Part shown: positions 50,505 to 63,128 of the stretch, in pieces | Layout: each line of letters starts with the position of its first letter | Numbering within the stretch: position 1 is the first letter of the stretch | Source of the DNA: Saururus chinensis | Taxonomy: Eukaryota; Streptophyta; Magnoliopsida; Piperales; Saururaceae | Length of the DNA stretch: 64,000 bases | Direction of reading: 5' to 3' | Assembly (NCBI GenBank): GCA_035235625.1 | Contig: CP141149.1 | Span: 28,637,753-28,701,752 of the forward strand | The notes under the pieces: generated by a model | Databases searched by the model: none | What the model was told of the DNA's origin: nothing | What the model saw: the letters and a program-made list of their open reading frames with translations, nothing else | Translations under genes and position numbers: made by a program

Positions 50505-53500
50505 ATGGCCTCTCAACCCACCACCTCCTCAACCGGACCCAGAACGCCCGAGCCTTCCATGCGATTCCCACTCAACTCATCATCTCCTCCTCTTCCTCTT
50601 CCTGTTGAGCCCACCCGCCGAAAACTGGGCATTTCTTCACTTTTCTTCTCGTCCTTCTCCAGCATCTCCAACACCCAGGCGTCTTCTTCCTCGAACAAGA
50701 TGCCTTTCAAAGCTTCCACTTTTCGAGGCCTCGGGTGCACGTCGGTGGCGGAGGTCTCGGCGCCGGAAACGGTCGTGAGGTCCTCGGCGGATTGGCAGGC
50801 CAAGAGCGTGAGGAAAAAGAAGCAGAAGGGCGGAAGGAAGAAAAAGCAGGGCTCCACGAGTAGTGGCGTGGTGGTGCCGGATGTTTGGTGCGCGCCTGGC
50901 ATCGGGTTCTCGACGGAGGCGTCCGTGGATTGCGTGGTGACAAGGAGGGCTAATACTGCTCCCAGCAGAGGGAGGACCGACGAGGAGCTGGCTCCTGGTC
51001 CAGGAGAGGTAAGTATTGAATCTTGAAAGCTTCCTTTTTTTCTATTTTTTTTATTCATCCAATCAATTGATGGGACTTGTTTTTTTTCAATTTCTCGATA
51101 TCTATTGTTCCTGATTGGATATTTCGTTTTGGAGGTTTTCTTTGTATGCATCATTCGATTCCTCGTATCTCTCTGTTTCTATGATTTGTTTTATTGTCTA
51201 CAACCTGCGTGGATCATTGATTGGTGTACTGAGAGACCTTTCGGTTCTTTCACGAATGAAGTCGTTTTCTGTTCATGTTTCTATATCTCTTGCCGTTATA
51301 TGATGCATCAAAAAGTTGCTTCAGATGTTTCTTTTGACGATTCGGTTCTCTTCTCAAATTTTGCTTTAATTTGTGAGACTTTAATCATTCTTAAGTAGTG
51401 CCATGCATGCATTTTAGATACTAGTAGCCTAAGTTCTGATCTTGTTCTTGTGAATGAATAGAGTTGCCTTCTTTTGTTATCCTAGTGATTGCCTTTGATT
51501 GAATGTCTTTTTGCAGCGCTGTTGCATCTCTAGGCGAACTATCAATGACATTGAGCGGATTTATGGTCATGATTCTCCGGTTAGCTACGAGACACGCCAT
51601 CCTGTATCAGACTTCCTGCCATCAGGACGTTATCGAAATTTTCGAGGTTTGCATCGCTCAGGAGGGCTTTCTGAGGTATTTATTAAAATATTCGCCTAAT
51701 TAATTTGATCCTCTCTTAGTTTTTGATCTACTTCATTATGCAGCAGCATCACGAATTTACATTATGGCTGTCTGCGAGGTTAAATATATTTTTCAAATAA
51801 AAAATGACCAGTTCATGCATTCTTTCTGTTTATCTGGATACTTTAATAGCATTGTAGTTAGCAGAGATTTAAGTGTAAAACTCCACAGTTGGTAATATGG
51901 GACTAGTGAGTCAATTTTATGTGTAGAAGATTACTAGGACCTCATTCTTTTTCCAGATTATCATAAACATGCTTATGGGCGGGCGGTGCCAAGAATTTTT
52001 TCTGCTCTGGTGTTTCTCAAGGTTCAATGAGGGCAGCTCCATTATAAGCGATAGGAAGCTTTCTCACCATATAAACAATCTAACGTGTCTTTCATAAATT
52101 TATTGGGGGCAATTCTCTCCACTAGCCCGACCTGGCTCCTCCCCTATGAATTGCTCCAAGGGAAGTTGTGCTTGCCTGCAATTTACTGTAGTCAGCCACT
52201 GAAGACACCATCTGATTCCCTTTGTATGAAGTCAACTATTTACATCTGCTCTGCCATACAGCCCTCATATAGACCATAAGTTCTTTGTGCAGTGTGGAAA
52301 TTTGGATTAATGCTTTTAAACAAGGTATAGTATAATTAGATGTAGTCCGAGGAAGTTGAAAATTAAACACGTAAGAGTAACTTTGTCGCATCTGTGTCTG
52401 AATTGTCATCTGAAAATGATCAAGATTACATGGCTCATGACGCTTGAATGAGTGGAATTTAAAGGATTACCCGTCTACGAGTTTCTTTAGTTAATATTGT
52501 CAAATCAAAGTAATGATACCAAAAGATATTTCGGTAAATACGAATACAGACAACATAGTGACACATTATTTAACATCTTCTATGGCAAAAATATGAATTT
52601 ATTGAAGAACCAATGGACAATGTTCTTGGCATTGCATAATTAGGAGTAGCTAGTAAACTGGAATTCATGCAACAATGCATTTGAGACTTGGTGTTGCAAA
52701 GAGAAAAAAGACACTAAACTCCTTGTAATCTGCTTATATTGCCTCACAGTGTGTAATTTTTTCTGTAGATCATAATGTTTCAAACCGGCTTCTTGTTGGG
52801 AGGATCAGAACGGTATGATGAGTACAGGGAGTTGCGACTTGATGTTGACAATATGTCTTACGAGGTACATGGATATATTGTTTGCATTATTTAATGTTAG
52901 AAAAATTAATGGAACCTACATGTGAATTGTGAAGCTAATATTTGAATGAGGGAAGCCCTTCACTAATTCATGGTGTATAACAAATCCCATGCTAATTCAT
53001 GGGTCTTTGCTCAACATACAAAAGGCTTGCCGGCCTTTTCACCTTAATAAGGGATTCTTCCTTCTGAAGGAGCAAGTCATACGTCTGAGTTCTCATCCTT
53101 CCTTTTTCTCATTTGCATTCAATGTACTAAAGTACTTTTGTCCCTCGAATAGGAGTTGCTTGAGCTAGGTGACAAAATTGGATATGTGAACACTGGTTTG
53201 AAAGAAGAAGAAATTCTGCGCTGTCTCAGGAAAATGAAGCACTCTATCTTCAATACCTTACCATCACATTTATCTACTGGAGCGGAGAACAAATGTAGCA
53301 TTTGTCAGGTGGGTGGTTTGGTTTCCATTGCTCTTGTTCTTTAGCTATCTTTTTATGTAAATATGTCATGTAAAATTTATATAACTATACGGGCAAAGCG
53401 GACATCAATTTGATTACTGATGTTGTAGCCCATAAAACAAAATGCCTACAATGGAGATTTGTTGTAGATGCTTCTTTTTTTACTCTGTTTCAAGAAGGTT

Positions 53501-53669
53501 CCAAATGGTGATGACATGTGTTTGATTCAAATTGCAGGAAGAATATGAAGCCAATGAGGAAGTGGGAAAGCTAAGATGCGGCCACAGCTACCATCTATAC
53601 TGCATTAAGCAGTGGCTCCGACAGAAAAATGCCTGTCCTGTCTGCAAGTCAGCTGCGACCAAGTGTTAA
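50505..53669 (+). CDS. RING-H2 E3 ubiquitin ligase, five exons
   Basis: Exons: 50505-51008, 51517-51675, 52769-52864, 53153-53308, 53538-53669; GT-AG, all phase 0; 348 residues. The first 168 residues are low-complexity (Ser/Pro-rich start, then a Lys-rich KKKQKGGRKKKQG that may be a nuclear signal). The middle has a conserved-looking block (YEELLELGDKIGYVNTGLKEEEI) typical of BIG BROTHER/RHG1A-like plant ligases. The C-terminal RING has Cys301, Cys304, Cys319, His321, His324, Cys327, Cys338 and Cys341, a complete C3H2C3 set with spacing C-x2-C-x14-C-x-H-x2-H-x2-C-x10-C-x2-C. It should pass ubiquitin from an E2 to unknown targets. No frame openness is lost upstream of the chosen ATG, but this is the first AUG. 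Confidence 0.9.
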
Positions 53670-53818
53670 ATACCATTTTGTCAACTGAAAATGATCGCTT
53701 ATCGTTTGTTCACCAGGAGGAGATTCTGGTTAAATACTACAATTTTTCCCCATTTTTTGGATATTTGTACATATGTTCAACTCTAGAACAAGGAATTATT
53801 CCATTCTTTAGCTTGCAG

Positions 53819-53985
53819 TCGGTTATGCTTTCACACAAGATCGTAGCGTTGTTGCTAAGATCAATGACTTTGTATTCGTATAGCTTCCGCATATGATTGT
53901 GTTCGGTTATGCTTTCATACAAGATCGTAGCGTTGTTGCTAAGATCAATGACTCTGTATTCTTATCGGTTCCGCATATGATGTGA
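53819..53985. repeat. 84-base tandem duplication after the RING gene
   Basis: Two copies with period 84 (GGTTATGCTTTCACACAAGA at 53,821 and GGTTATGCTTTCATACAAGA at 53,905), with only a handful of differences, 150 bases beyond the stop codon and probably in the 3' UTR. Confidence 0.9.
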
Positions 53986-54637
53986 TGAAAGTGAATGAAG
54001 CCATCCGAGCAAACCATTCTCTAGATACATATATATATGTTCTGATGTTTCCTGTTTTCCATTAATTCTTGGATTATCATTTTTGCTATAGCTGTAACTG
54101 TGGTAAATTGCGTAAATTTACACCAACTATTAGATGAATTGCCTATGGGCAAGTATGATTGCGTGCAACAGCACATAGTAGGTCTCGTTGAATTATCTTA
54201 TTATGAGGCTGGCTGATCCATGTTGTGGTGTAATATTCACAAATGGAATTCAAGTATTTAAGATTTTCATGCTGCTATCAATCAAGCAAAGAGCAAATCC
54301 AGCTTAACAATATCGAAGGTAGATTACAAATGCTGATTCTTAAAGCCGATATTGTGTCCACTGTGTTCACAAAATAAAATTAACTTGCACGAATTACTTA
54401 CACCAAGGGTTTTCTCAGTAAAGCAAATACTGTGTGAAATCGCACCTCTCCGAGAATATTTTGCAACGGTTTTGTAAGTGCATGAAGCTTGCTTTTGTAT
54501 TGGACTATATTCATCCAGTGCCAAAAATAAATTGAACTATATTCATGTCAAATGCGTAAAAATTTAATCTGAGACATTAGACCACTATACTCTCTTCCGT
54601 CTCACATAGCATCAGAAAATCCATGCAGCTTCCTTAA
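53986..54637. other. spacer between convergent RING gene and hydrolase relic
   Basis: AT-rich spacer. No gene seen. It likely holds the 3' ends of both convergent units. Confidence 0.5.
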
Positions 54638-56313
54638 TCAAATTAGAATTTGTACATCAATGGTGGAAAGGAACTCCACTGAGCAAGGAAAAAACTCATC
54701 CACTGCCTACAACGAAATGAAATTTTGATTAATATGCATATTATACAAGTAAAGACCAAATGTGCTGGCAAACAGAGGAGAGTTAGAGAGAGAGCTCATA
54801 TATCCTAGTGTTAAGAAAAAGGCATTTCCAGCTGGTTGATTATGCCTTCATGTATTAAATACTGATCAAGCAAGGAAAGGACAACAACATCAAAGAAACT
54901 TACAGATCATCCAACAACTAGATCGTAGTGCCCATAATGCAGAACTTCTGATCGTCCAAAAAGTTTGTAAGTAACCGGATGTTGAGAAAAGAGTTTTGCA
55001 GTTTCTACCATTTGGAGCTTGCAAATGTTAGTGGCTAGGGAGGGAGTGACACCGTACAAATAAGCTCCAAGTTTTGTTCAAGGTACTCGTACCATTAACA
55101 GCTTCAGGAGGGCAGATTACATCTTGATCCCCAGCAAGTGCTCAGACCGGGACATAGGCACATTGCATTCATGGAGATGATCCTTGAAGCAGAAAGAACC
55201 ACTTCTGTCACGCAACCCCACCTCTTGAAAAGCCGTTTTAAGCTGCAAGAGAAGTTTGGAAGGTATTGTATCTAGTAATGGTAACAGAAGGAAGTGGTCT
55301 TAGTCTCAGAAACGTAGATTATGTGCTTAAGAAACCAGTAATCAGTCTTGAAACTTACAGAAATGGTTCAGAACATTTTTTTCAAAGAGCTCAGGAAGCA
55401 TCATGTCTTGTGCAGAAACTTGTGCATTAAGCCAGGACAGAACATAAGTGGGGCGAGATGCAAAAGGATGTGCTGCTGCCATCAATGCCCCCAGAGAAAC
55501 TACAGGAACCTTAAGAACTTGGACAGGGTCTGCATGGATGGTGCAAGAAACTACACTTATTTAACAGGGTACATAAAATGGAAGACACAAACAGCTAATT
55601 TTTTTTTTTCTACATATTTAACTCTACTAGAGGCTCATCTGCACTCCGAGTCTCCGACATGTACCGGACGACAGAAGTAGACTGTAACACAACTTTTAAC
55701 CGTAAGCAGAAATCAGAATAAAAGGCTTACCTTGCCGTGACAACATGGCATACAGAAAAATACCTCCCATGGAGTGACCAATGGCTAATAACTTGCCATT
55801 CTTCGGCCTTGTTTGAATCCTCACGTATTCTATCTGCGAGGACCAATTTCACATTCGATTAGGTGTGTACAAATACATATCCAGTCCCTGATACGAGAAA
55901 TAGTGAAACATTGGGTTAAAAAGTGATTCAATGTCATATCAGAGCCTCTTGAAATAAATATAACAATAAATCAGCTCACCGCAGCAGGCATATCCTCCTC
56001 CAAGTAACTGTCGAAGTCCCAGTTGTAGTTTGCAATTTCATCAACTTGCTTATGGAAATCCTCAATTGCCCCAAACAGCCTTTCCTGCAAGCTAAACAGC
56101 GGGGGAGAGACGAATTTTTGCCTTTCATCAACGATATCTACGATTTTTTTCCTCAAATCTCTTATTTGTGAAGCAATGGTTGAATCATGCCTAGATGCCA
56201 GCAAATTTGCATATTTTTCTAAAATCTTACTGAGCCTCTCTGCCAACTGAGTATTTTCCAGTATCATACATTTTCGATCTGTGAGATTTGTAAACACGAC
56301 ATTCAACTGTCTG
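54638..56313 (-). pseudogene. decayed alpha/beta-hydrolase gene (3' half present)
   Basis: Minus-strand exons by splice sites and family similarity: 56313-55980, 55833-55731, 55529-55359, 55271-55093, 55004-54904, 54706-54638. They match a plant alpha/beta-hydrolase family (Arabidopsis At1g15060-like) from a linker ending NYNWDFDSYLEEDMPAA, through the nucleophile elbow GHSMGG (LLAIGHSMGGIFLYAMLSR), SLGALMAAAHPFASRPTYVLSWLN, TIPSKLLLQ and LRDRSG, to VTYKLFG, HYGHYDLV and AVDEFFPCSVEFLS. The exon between GHSMGG and DPVQVL (about 40 residues) is absent. After NVP the frame shifts, with the acid-loop AGDQDVICPPEAVN in another frame. In VVG-stop, a TGA stands where the family has Arg (CGA to TGA). 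The 5' exons are not in the window; a copia LTR starts 62 bases upstream. An assembly error cannot explain all three defects. Confidence 0.75.
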
Positions 56314-56374
56314 TCAGTGAAGCGGCTTGAGAGCCTCTATGCTAAACTCAGCAATGCATTAGTCAATTTTGTTG

Positions 56375-57176
56375 TGTTTGGATTATACCTCTACTAGAAG
56401 TAATCTAGCCTATAGTCTATGTAGCGGTAGGATCATTATGAAGAGCATAAACGAGTAATAAAAATAATAACAAGTAATAAAAATAAAAAAGAGAAAGTAC
56501 ATCAGGGTTTATGTGGTTTGACAATAGTACTTATGTCCATGAGATCATATAGTTTTATTATTTGCAAAGAGAATAATTATAAGATGGTTACAAGCTTCTC
56601 AAGCCTCTTCGATAGCCAAAAACTTATTCTTAAGGAGCAAAAATAATCTTTTGTACCCCATAGGGACGTAAAAGTTTATATCTATTTAGAGAATAAAATC
56701 TCTAACTAGCCAATCAATGCATTCTGGAATCATGCATGCTAATTGATCGATCGTTCTTCACATCAACCGCTTTTGGTCCTACAAGCAATTGACCGCTTCT
56801 AGTCCCACAAGCAATCGATCGCTTCTAGTCCTACAAGTAATCAATCGCTTATGAACGCTAATCGATTGTCAACTCTCAGCTTCATTTTCAACAATCGTGC
56901 TTCCATGAACATGGGCTGATGGATCGCTTTGGCACAACAATCAATTGCCTAGTATGATTATATCTTCTACAGCTCATAATCTCCAACTTAAAAGATTAAT
57001 CGTACTTCATCTTCTTCCAAATAATCTCCCACTTGAAGTGAACAATTTGTTTCCTACAAAATAATGTAACCATGTGATCATCATTAGTCCTCTAGTATAT
57101 TAGAACAATGGAAGTTGAGCAAAGACTCAACTTTTTCACTCTTACCACCTTGGTAAACATATCCACTGGGTTGTCG
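56375..57176 (-). mobile_element. Ty1/copia fossil: LTR plus end of RNase H
   Basis: Minus strand. At 57,176-57,100 the reading DNPVDMFTKVV matches the copia RNase H end (usual form NPADMLTK). It is followed by a polypurine tract, AAGTGGGAGATT, near 57,030, and an LTR of about 650 bp down to 56,375, where it ends AATCCAAACA at the edge of the hydrolase relic's intron. The LTR includes ATAAACCCTGATGTACTTTC in its R/U5 part. A large insertion begins at 57,177. The element is broken. Confidence 0.75.
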
Positions 57177-57734
57177 TGTAATGCCCGAGATTTTTCATAT
57201 ATTTTTCTTAAAATTCACAGAAATTTTTTGCAATATAATGGCTGTAAATCAGGAAAAATGACAAATATAAAACATGTGAAAGCAATTTTGTAATTTAAAA
57301 CATCGCACATTAGTTTTTTTCCCAATACAAATTTTTCTTATTCGATCAAACATCGTACGGCCAAACCAAACATCATTAGGCGCTACTCGAAAACAAACGT
57401 ATGAATAAATTGCTATGATCATAAACTTTAAATACAAATCTCTCCCACACATCCTTGAGTGCAACTCCCATAATAGTCCACAGTTTGATCCAAACTAAAA
57501 GTCCATAATACATAAACATCTTAATTCTCGTCTCACCCAATATAAGAGATCGTGACACAAATAATACTCGCAGTAAGTTAAGTATATACTTGAGTTTAAG
57601 GGAATCAATCTACCATGGAAATGAGCATCCATCTCCAGGAGCTCTCCGTCACAAACCTGCAAAAGCCTCCCAAACAACAAGGCTAAAAAAATACTTAGTA
57701 GAAAAATACCAAGTAGGGGAGTTCTAAATAGTGA

Positions 57735-57946
57735 ATTTAGTAAGTCTATACATAGATGCGTTCATACAACTTAAACATGAACAAACAAACATATCATAAT
57801 CATGCTCATATGCATACAATCACGCATATCATCATGCTAAAATCATACCATCAACCGATCTCACACATACACTCTTAATCAGAGTCATACAAACTTACTT
57901 GTACCACTGTACGCTTACTCAAACAACTTACACATACCTATACGAC
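57735..57946. repeat. CTTAC/CATAC-rich array, left part
   Basis: Short irregular repeats of the type CATACAA, ACTTAC and CATGCTCATATGCATAC. The same array continues at 59,585-59,870 and was split by the element at 57,947-59,584. Confidence 0.65.
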
Positions 57947-59584
57947 TGTCACAACCCAGATTTTTGGTACGTTTTTAAACATGAATAATAGAATCTTAAT
58001 ATATGGATAAAATACTATTTTGGATTTAGTACCTAAAGAGTTGTTGTAGAAAATGAACATAACGGTCTTTGAATCATTTAAATCAGAAGCTGGGACCATA
58101 GGTAACGATTGTGGGAAGCATACCTTATGGGCAAGGCTCACGGTAAAACTACTATAAAACCTATCTTTGAGTGGTTTTGTTTCGAAGGGCTCATTAATAC
58201 GAGTTCATTGGTACTAAGAACATGTAATTTCGATTTATAGTTAGAAAGTTATAATGTTTTGAAATTTTTATAAAAGAAAGATATATATATATATATAATA
58301 AAAAAGTAGCGACTGACGCAAGCATTGCGTCAGCTGCAAGATGCCAGCTCGGTGCCGCGCGACACTGGGCCGCGTCGTGGGCCTGCGTCACATGGGATCC
58401 ACATGGCAAAATTGCATGGCGAGGTTTCATCCGCACGCCACGTAGGAACTGCGTGGCAGGTCCTGATCATGCAGTGCACTGACCAATAACACGTGTCATG
58501 CACAAATATAGCCACGTCATCCCATTTTTCCTACATAAATCCAACTTCCGATGCCGTTTTCATTTCCTGCCGTGTGTAAAACTTTTGTTCCTTTGTTGTG
58601 GGTCATTTTAAGTCTGAATCAAGCCATTCAAAAGGCATTTTTAGCTAAATTGATTGTGTCGAACATTGTGACTAGGCCAGTTTTTCCATTTGAGCTCTCT
58701 ACAATTATGAATTTTCTACCCTAAATCTAAGGTAGGGGTCTTAAACTCTAGCTTATGCTTTGCTCGTATGCTTGACTTTTTATACACCATTTTTATTCTT
58801 ATATGCTTATTTGCTTGAGTTTTTTCTGAAAAATGTTATATGTGTGTTATGTTTTATATACCCTGATTTGTGTCATGCTACATGCATTTTCTGGATAATT
58901 CTAGGGTAAACCTAGAATTGTAATATTTTATTTGAAAACCTACCGAGGAAAATAATTGGTGTGCGCATGGGTGTGGAGAATCATGGGAAAGCTCCTCACT
59001 TACTGAGCTTCCTGTTGTCCCATGAGCATTGGGAGGAATATTGTTCAGTATCACGACTCTAGATTTATCGTTGTCGGTTGAACCAATATTTTCTGAATTC
59101 ATTTTCTGAGATAAACTCCATTCTAGCAAAAATTATTACTATCCTGAGTTTTCTACTTAGCGTTTAATTAGATTTTACTTCCGCCTACTGAGTATAAACA
59201 TACTACCCACCCTTAGACTATGCAAGAATTACAACTAAAACAGAGATAGGGGTCGAAAAGTTATCCAAATAATTTATGTGGTAGCTGCTTTAGATATGAT
59301 CTTTGTAATTATTTTGTGATCAGTATGTAAAGGCATGACATGCCTCAATTTTGGGCACAATGATCACATGCATGTATATAAATAATTACTATGTTTCATG
59401 AATATGATATAATATTTTGACTATGTAATTACTCCGATGTTTAGTTTGGAAATAGAATATATCCTATTTTGTGTGTTATATGCATCAACGACTGTTATGT
59501 TCAGTTACGTGGATATAATTTACACATGTCGGACAAAACTATGTCATATGGTATATCATAAAAAAAAAATTGATTGTCGCCATA
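57947..59584 (+). mobile_element. solo-LTR-like element with ACGAC target duplication
   Basis: Begins TGTCACAACCCAGATTTTTGG, a start common in plant Ty3/gypsy LTRs, and ends ...GATTGTCGCCATA. It is flanked by ACGAC at 57,942-57,946 and 59,585-59,589. The host array has the uninterrupted form TGTACGACCTTACTCTTACAATC at about 59,733, which shows the empty-site sequence. 1,638 bp, no coding region. Blocks such as CTCACTTACTGAGCTTCCTG lie where plant gypsy LTRs often carry them. The right terminus is not a canonical CA. Confidence 0.75.
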
Positions 59585-59870
59585 ACGACCTTACTCTTAC
59601 AATCATACACTTACTCATATAATTTATACATACTTGTACAATCTTACTTGTACAATCTTACACTTACTCGTATGACCTTACTCGTACAGTCATATGCTTA
59701 CTCATATCACTTATACATACTTGTACGACCTTACTCTTACAATCTTACTCAGAATCATACTCTTACAGTCATGTTCATATGCATACTCTTACAGTCGTGC
59801 TCATGCTCATACTCTTACAGTCATGCGCATGCTCATACTCTTACAGTCGTACATATACTATCGACTACTA
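59585..59870. repeat. CTTAC-rich tandem array, right part
   Basis: Irregular repeats of ACTTGTACAATCTTAC, GTACGACCTTACTCTTACAATC and CATGCTCATACTCTTACAGTC with unit lengths of about 20-33 bases. Continuation of the array at 57,735-57,946. Confidence 0.8.
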
Positions 59871-61029
59871 AAGCTCATTATAACTAATAAGCTCTAGCAT
59901 CGAAATGGAAAAGAACACCACTGAGGCATCACCTTAACCTTTGGGAGTGACTAAACGCCATGGACTTTTTCAAAGACAAGGCACATCAATGATCATGGAG
60001 CACAAGATCAAACAAGTACGAGTAGGTCCATGATACTACCTACTCTTGAGCGCACAAATATAAACACCTACACATAAGGGGTCATACAATTGCCCATACT
60101 TTAGGGGTCTTATAGTGTCATACAATTGCCCACAATTACTTATAGTGCCAGTGCCACTCTTGGGTAGAATCATACAATGCCACTATTGGGCAGAAATGAT
60201 ACAATGCTCTCAATAGAGCATAAGACGTATGGGCTTCATACATCACACAGACTAAATCGGAAACATACATCGCTCTCAACAGAGCATCAAACATCCAGTG
60301 CTCTATACAACACACAGACAACATCTCATAGGATAAACACCATGGTAAGACATGAGAAATGCTCAGCCGACTCATCGGCTAGCTCAAACAAGGAACTTAA
60401 TCTGTCGAAACCCTCAGGTCTCAAACTCACAATGCTATCATTAGTTTTCTTATAATTCAAATTTGAATTAAGTAAGTTATGTGGTACAATTATGTCATAA
60501 AAACTCTCAAACATACTATGCTAAGAACCCTAGTTCGTCAAGGTAGCAGACTTCACTTAATCCGTCCATCTCACAACATAACACACCGAACACTAAAATC
60601 TTATTATTAATATAATCTCCGCCATCCACCTTATGAGCAAAACATCTTACTCAGAAGTCCTCAAACTGAGCCCTTCAGAGCCAAACCCAGTTATACCCTC
60701 TTACTCACACCTTACTTATTATGTTTACTTTTCACTTCATAATTTGTACATTATGCTTGTACAATTATGCACACTTATTTTCTAACAATCCCCAAACATA
60801 CACTATAATCCAAACCAAACAAACCGCTCCAATCCTCTCCTATCAAACTTACATCATCTGTCTTTCGACATATGCTTACACATCCACAACAAATCCAGAC
60901 GAAAACCTCTATCATCTCTTACTATCCATCACCCATACATTCTCCCCCCCCCCCACACATACACATATCCATCAAATAGGTATATAGCCATCATTCATAC
61001 GTATGTTCATCACACATACATATAACATA

Positions 61030-61320
61030 TATATACTTTCATACATTGCTTACCAACATATCCGCTAGTCATCACTAGCACACACATACACATCCATACA
61101 CGTAGCTTACTAATATACTCACTAGTCATCACTAGCACATACATATTTCACATACGCAACTTACAAACATACACACTAGCCATCACTAGCACATACATAT
61201 TCCACACACGTAGCTTACAAACATACACATTAGCCACCATCACTAGCACATAACTATTCCACATACGTAGCTTATAAACATACACGCTAGCCATCACTAG
61301 CACATACATACTTCAAATAT
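61030..61320. repeat. 54-57 base satellite, five copies
   Basis: The block ATCACTAGCA recurs at 61,071, 61,128, 61,182, 61,239 and 61,293 (steps 57, 54, 57, 54). Units run CATACATATTCCACATACGT, then AGCTTACAAACATACACACTAGCC. The alternating step suggests a 111-base higher-order pair. Confidence 0.85.
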
Positions 61321-63128
61321 ACTTACAACCAACATGCATGTCATATGCATTTCAACATGACATAATTCATCCTCTTACATCATGCAAACGGATCGTAATC
61401 TAACATCCATGGCATTCAATCATATAGTCCTAGCATGCTGCTACTCATTTAAAGCATGTTATCATGAAATTACAAGTTCAAAACTCTCCTACCTTGCAAT
61501 CATGACATTCAATGGTGAGCACATGACTGTGGCGGCGGAATTGGAGGCCAAAAACTTTGCCAAGTTGAGAGCGCTGTTGTTCCGAGGGTTTAGGAAGTGC
61601 CAAAAGAAATCACAGCCAAATGGGGTGACATGGACCAACACAGAAAAATCTGCTATCCACAGCGGTACACTAGGTTAGCCGGGAGAAAAGTCTCACCAAC
61701 ATAAGTGGCAGTGCAACTTTAAGTCAAGGGTGTACTCACTGAAGAACAGCTGGTGGCTAAGAAATACTCGGCCGACAACAAGACGTCAAAATCGGCCATC
61801 AACAACACCCAACAGAGTCGATTTCGTGTTTACATGGGCCCACATAAGGGCAGAGGGCATAGGGCAATGGTCAAGGATAAATGAGAGGTGGAGGGGGCTC
61901 TGGTGGTGAACTCAAATGGTGACGGAGCCATCCGATGGTCAGGCAGTGCAAAAGTGATGCCTAAGCCATGAAACACACGCGTGGCCACATGCACACGCGA
62001 CCAAAAAGGGCTACTCTAAGGGGAGATGGGTTGGACAATGGCGGTCCAAAGCCCACAAAAGGGCTACAGAGCTAGGGCCAGGAAGTGGTGGCCGACTGAA
62101 ACGGTAACACCGCTAATAACTATCCACAACCAACACATTTGGTGTGGGCAGCTCGCATAGTATAGGGCAAAGGCAAGCACCTCATTCCGGGTGGAGGTGT
62201 AATTGGCCAAGTGGAGTTGGCCCTCACTGTCACCGAGCCGAGGCAGAGCCCACAATGGCCAAATGGCCTACGACTTACCAATGGTAATGACCCAAGATGC
62301 ACCCAAAGCGTTGGGCGTAGCAAGACAATAAGGGCAAAGTGGGGTCGGAAACGGTAACCCCCTACTGACATTGGGTCGAGGTAGGCTGGACGGAGTCCGT
62401 CCGGTCGCCGAACAATGATTGGAAACATCGGCATCAAAAAAATATGCATCGGTCACTGAGATAAAAATAGGAACAAAACCCGACTAAAGTACCGATAGCT
62501 CATAGTAGAGTAATGAAAACATGTTAGTGGCTATAGCCAGCGCCTATGGGTTCCTAACGGCTAAATAAACATAAGTCTAGTTGAGGGTAGCCGCAAACGA
62601 CATCAAAATTGCACCCCACAGCTCAAAAATAAGAATAAGAGGGGGGGAAATGAAGAATAGTCTGGTGCCTTGTGGAGGAGCGAAGAGGTCATGGCGGCAG
62701 TCATAACCAGTACCTACGAACTCATGGCGGTGAGGAAAAGAGGATCCCACAAGAACAGGTAGAATCCGACGATGGAAGAGGGAGAACGGAGCGACTGGAA
62801 TCACACTCGGGTTTTTCTAAAACTCATTGGACCTAAAAAGTTTTATGGCGATTGTTGGGTCCAGAACTTATATTCTTTTTAATTTTTCCATCTATGTCCC
62901 TAACACGTGTTAACTTACTGTCTATGCGTTGTATGTCTAAAATTTGCGCTGAAAGCGCACAATGAGGCCCGCGGCTTGCAACTAAGCCCCACATCCGACT
63001 CTACAGGTATAAATATAGGGTAAATCCATAAATAAAAATATGCTGAAATATTACATTTTCCAACCAAAAATGACTACAAAAATAGTAGAAAAATCACAAA
63101 AAATCATAAAAAAATCAGGGACATTACA

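Larger units (their letters stand above)
57177..63128. mobile_element. large TGTAATG...CATTACA-ended insertion, mostly non-coding
   Basis: Starts TGTAATGCCCGAGATTTTTC and ends in the inverse, ...AAAAATCAGGGACATTACA (7 bases of perfect inverted ends, about 20 related). Both flanks are pieces of a minus-strand copia element. The right end matches the element at the left window edge (530-782). Inside are AT-rich DNA, CTTAC-rich tandem arrays, a 54-57 base satellite and GC-richer DNA at 61.5-62.8 kb, but no gag, pol or transposase. Without the nested 1.64 kb element it is about 4.3 kb. TG/CA ends fit a long solo LTR; a non-autonomous inverted-repeat element is the alternative. Flanking 5-mers (TGTCG, TTATT) do not match. 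Confidence 0.55.

Noticed and set aside
50513-51154. 213-codon minus-strand open frame opposite RING gene exon 1
   Set aside because: Mirror of a low-complexity Ser/Pro/Lys-rich exon, with no family similarity.
59585-61320. Repeat arrays considered as CRISPR-like
   Set aside because: Repeats are irregular and directly adjacent, without unique spacers, and the genome is a plant nuclear genome.
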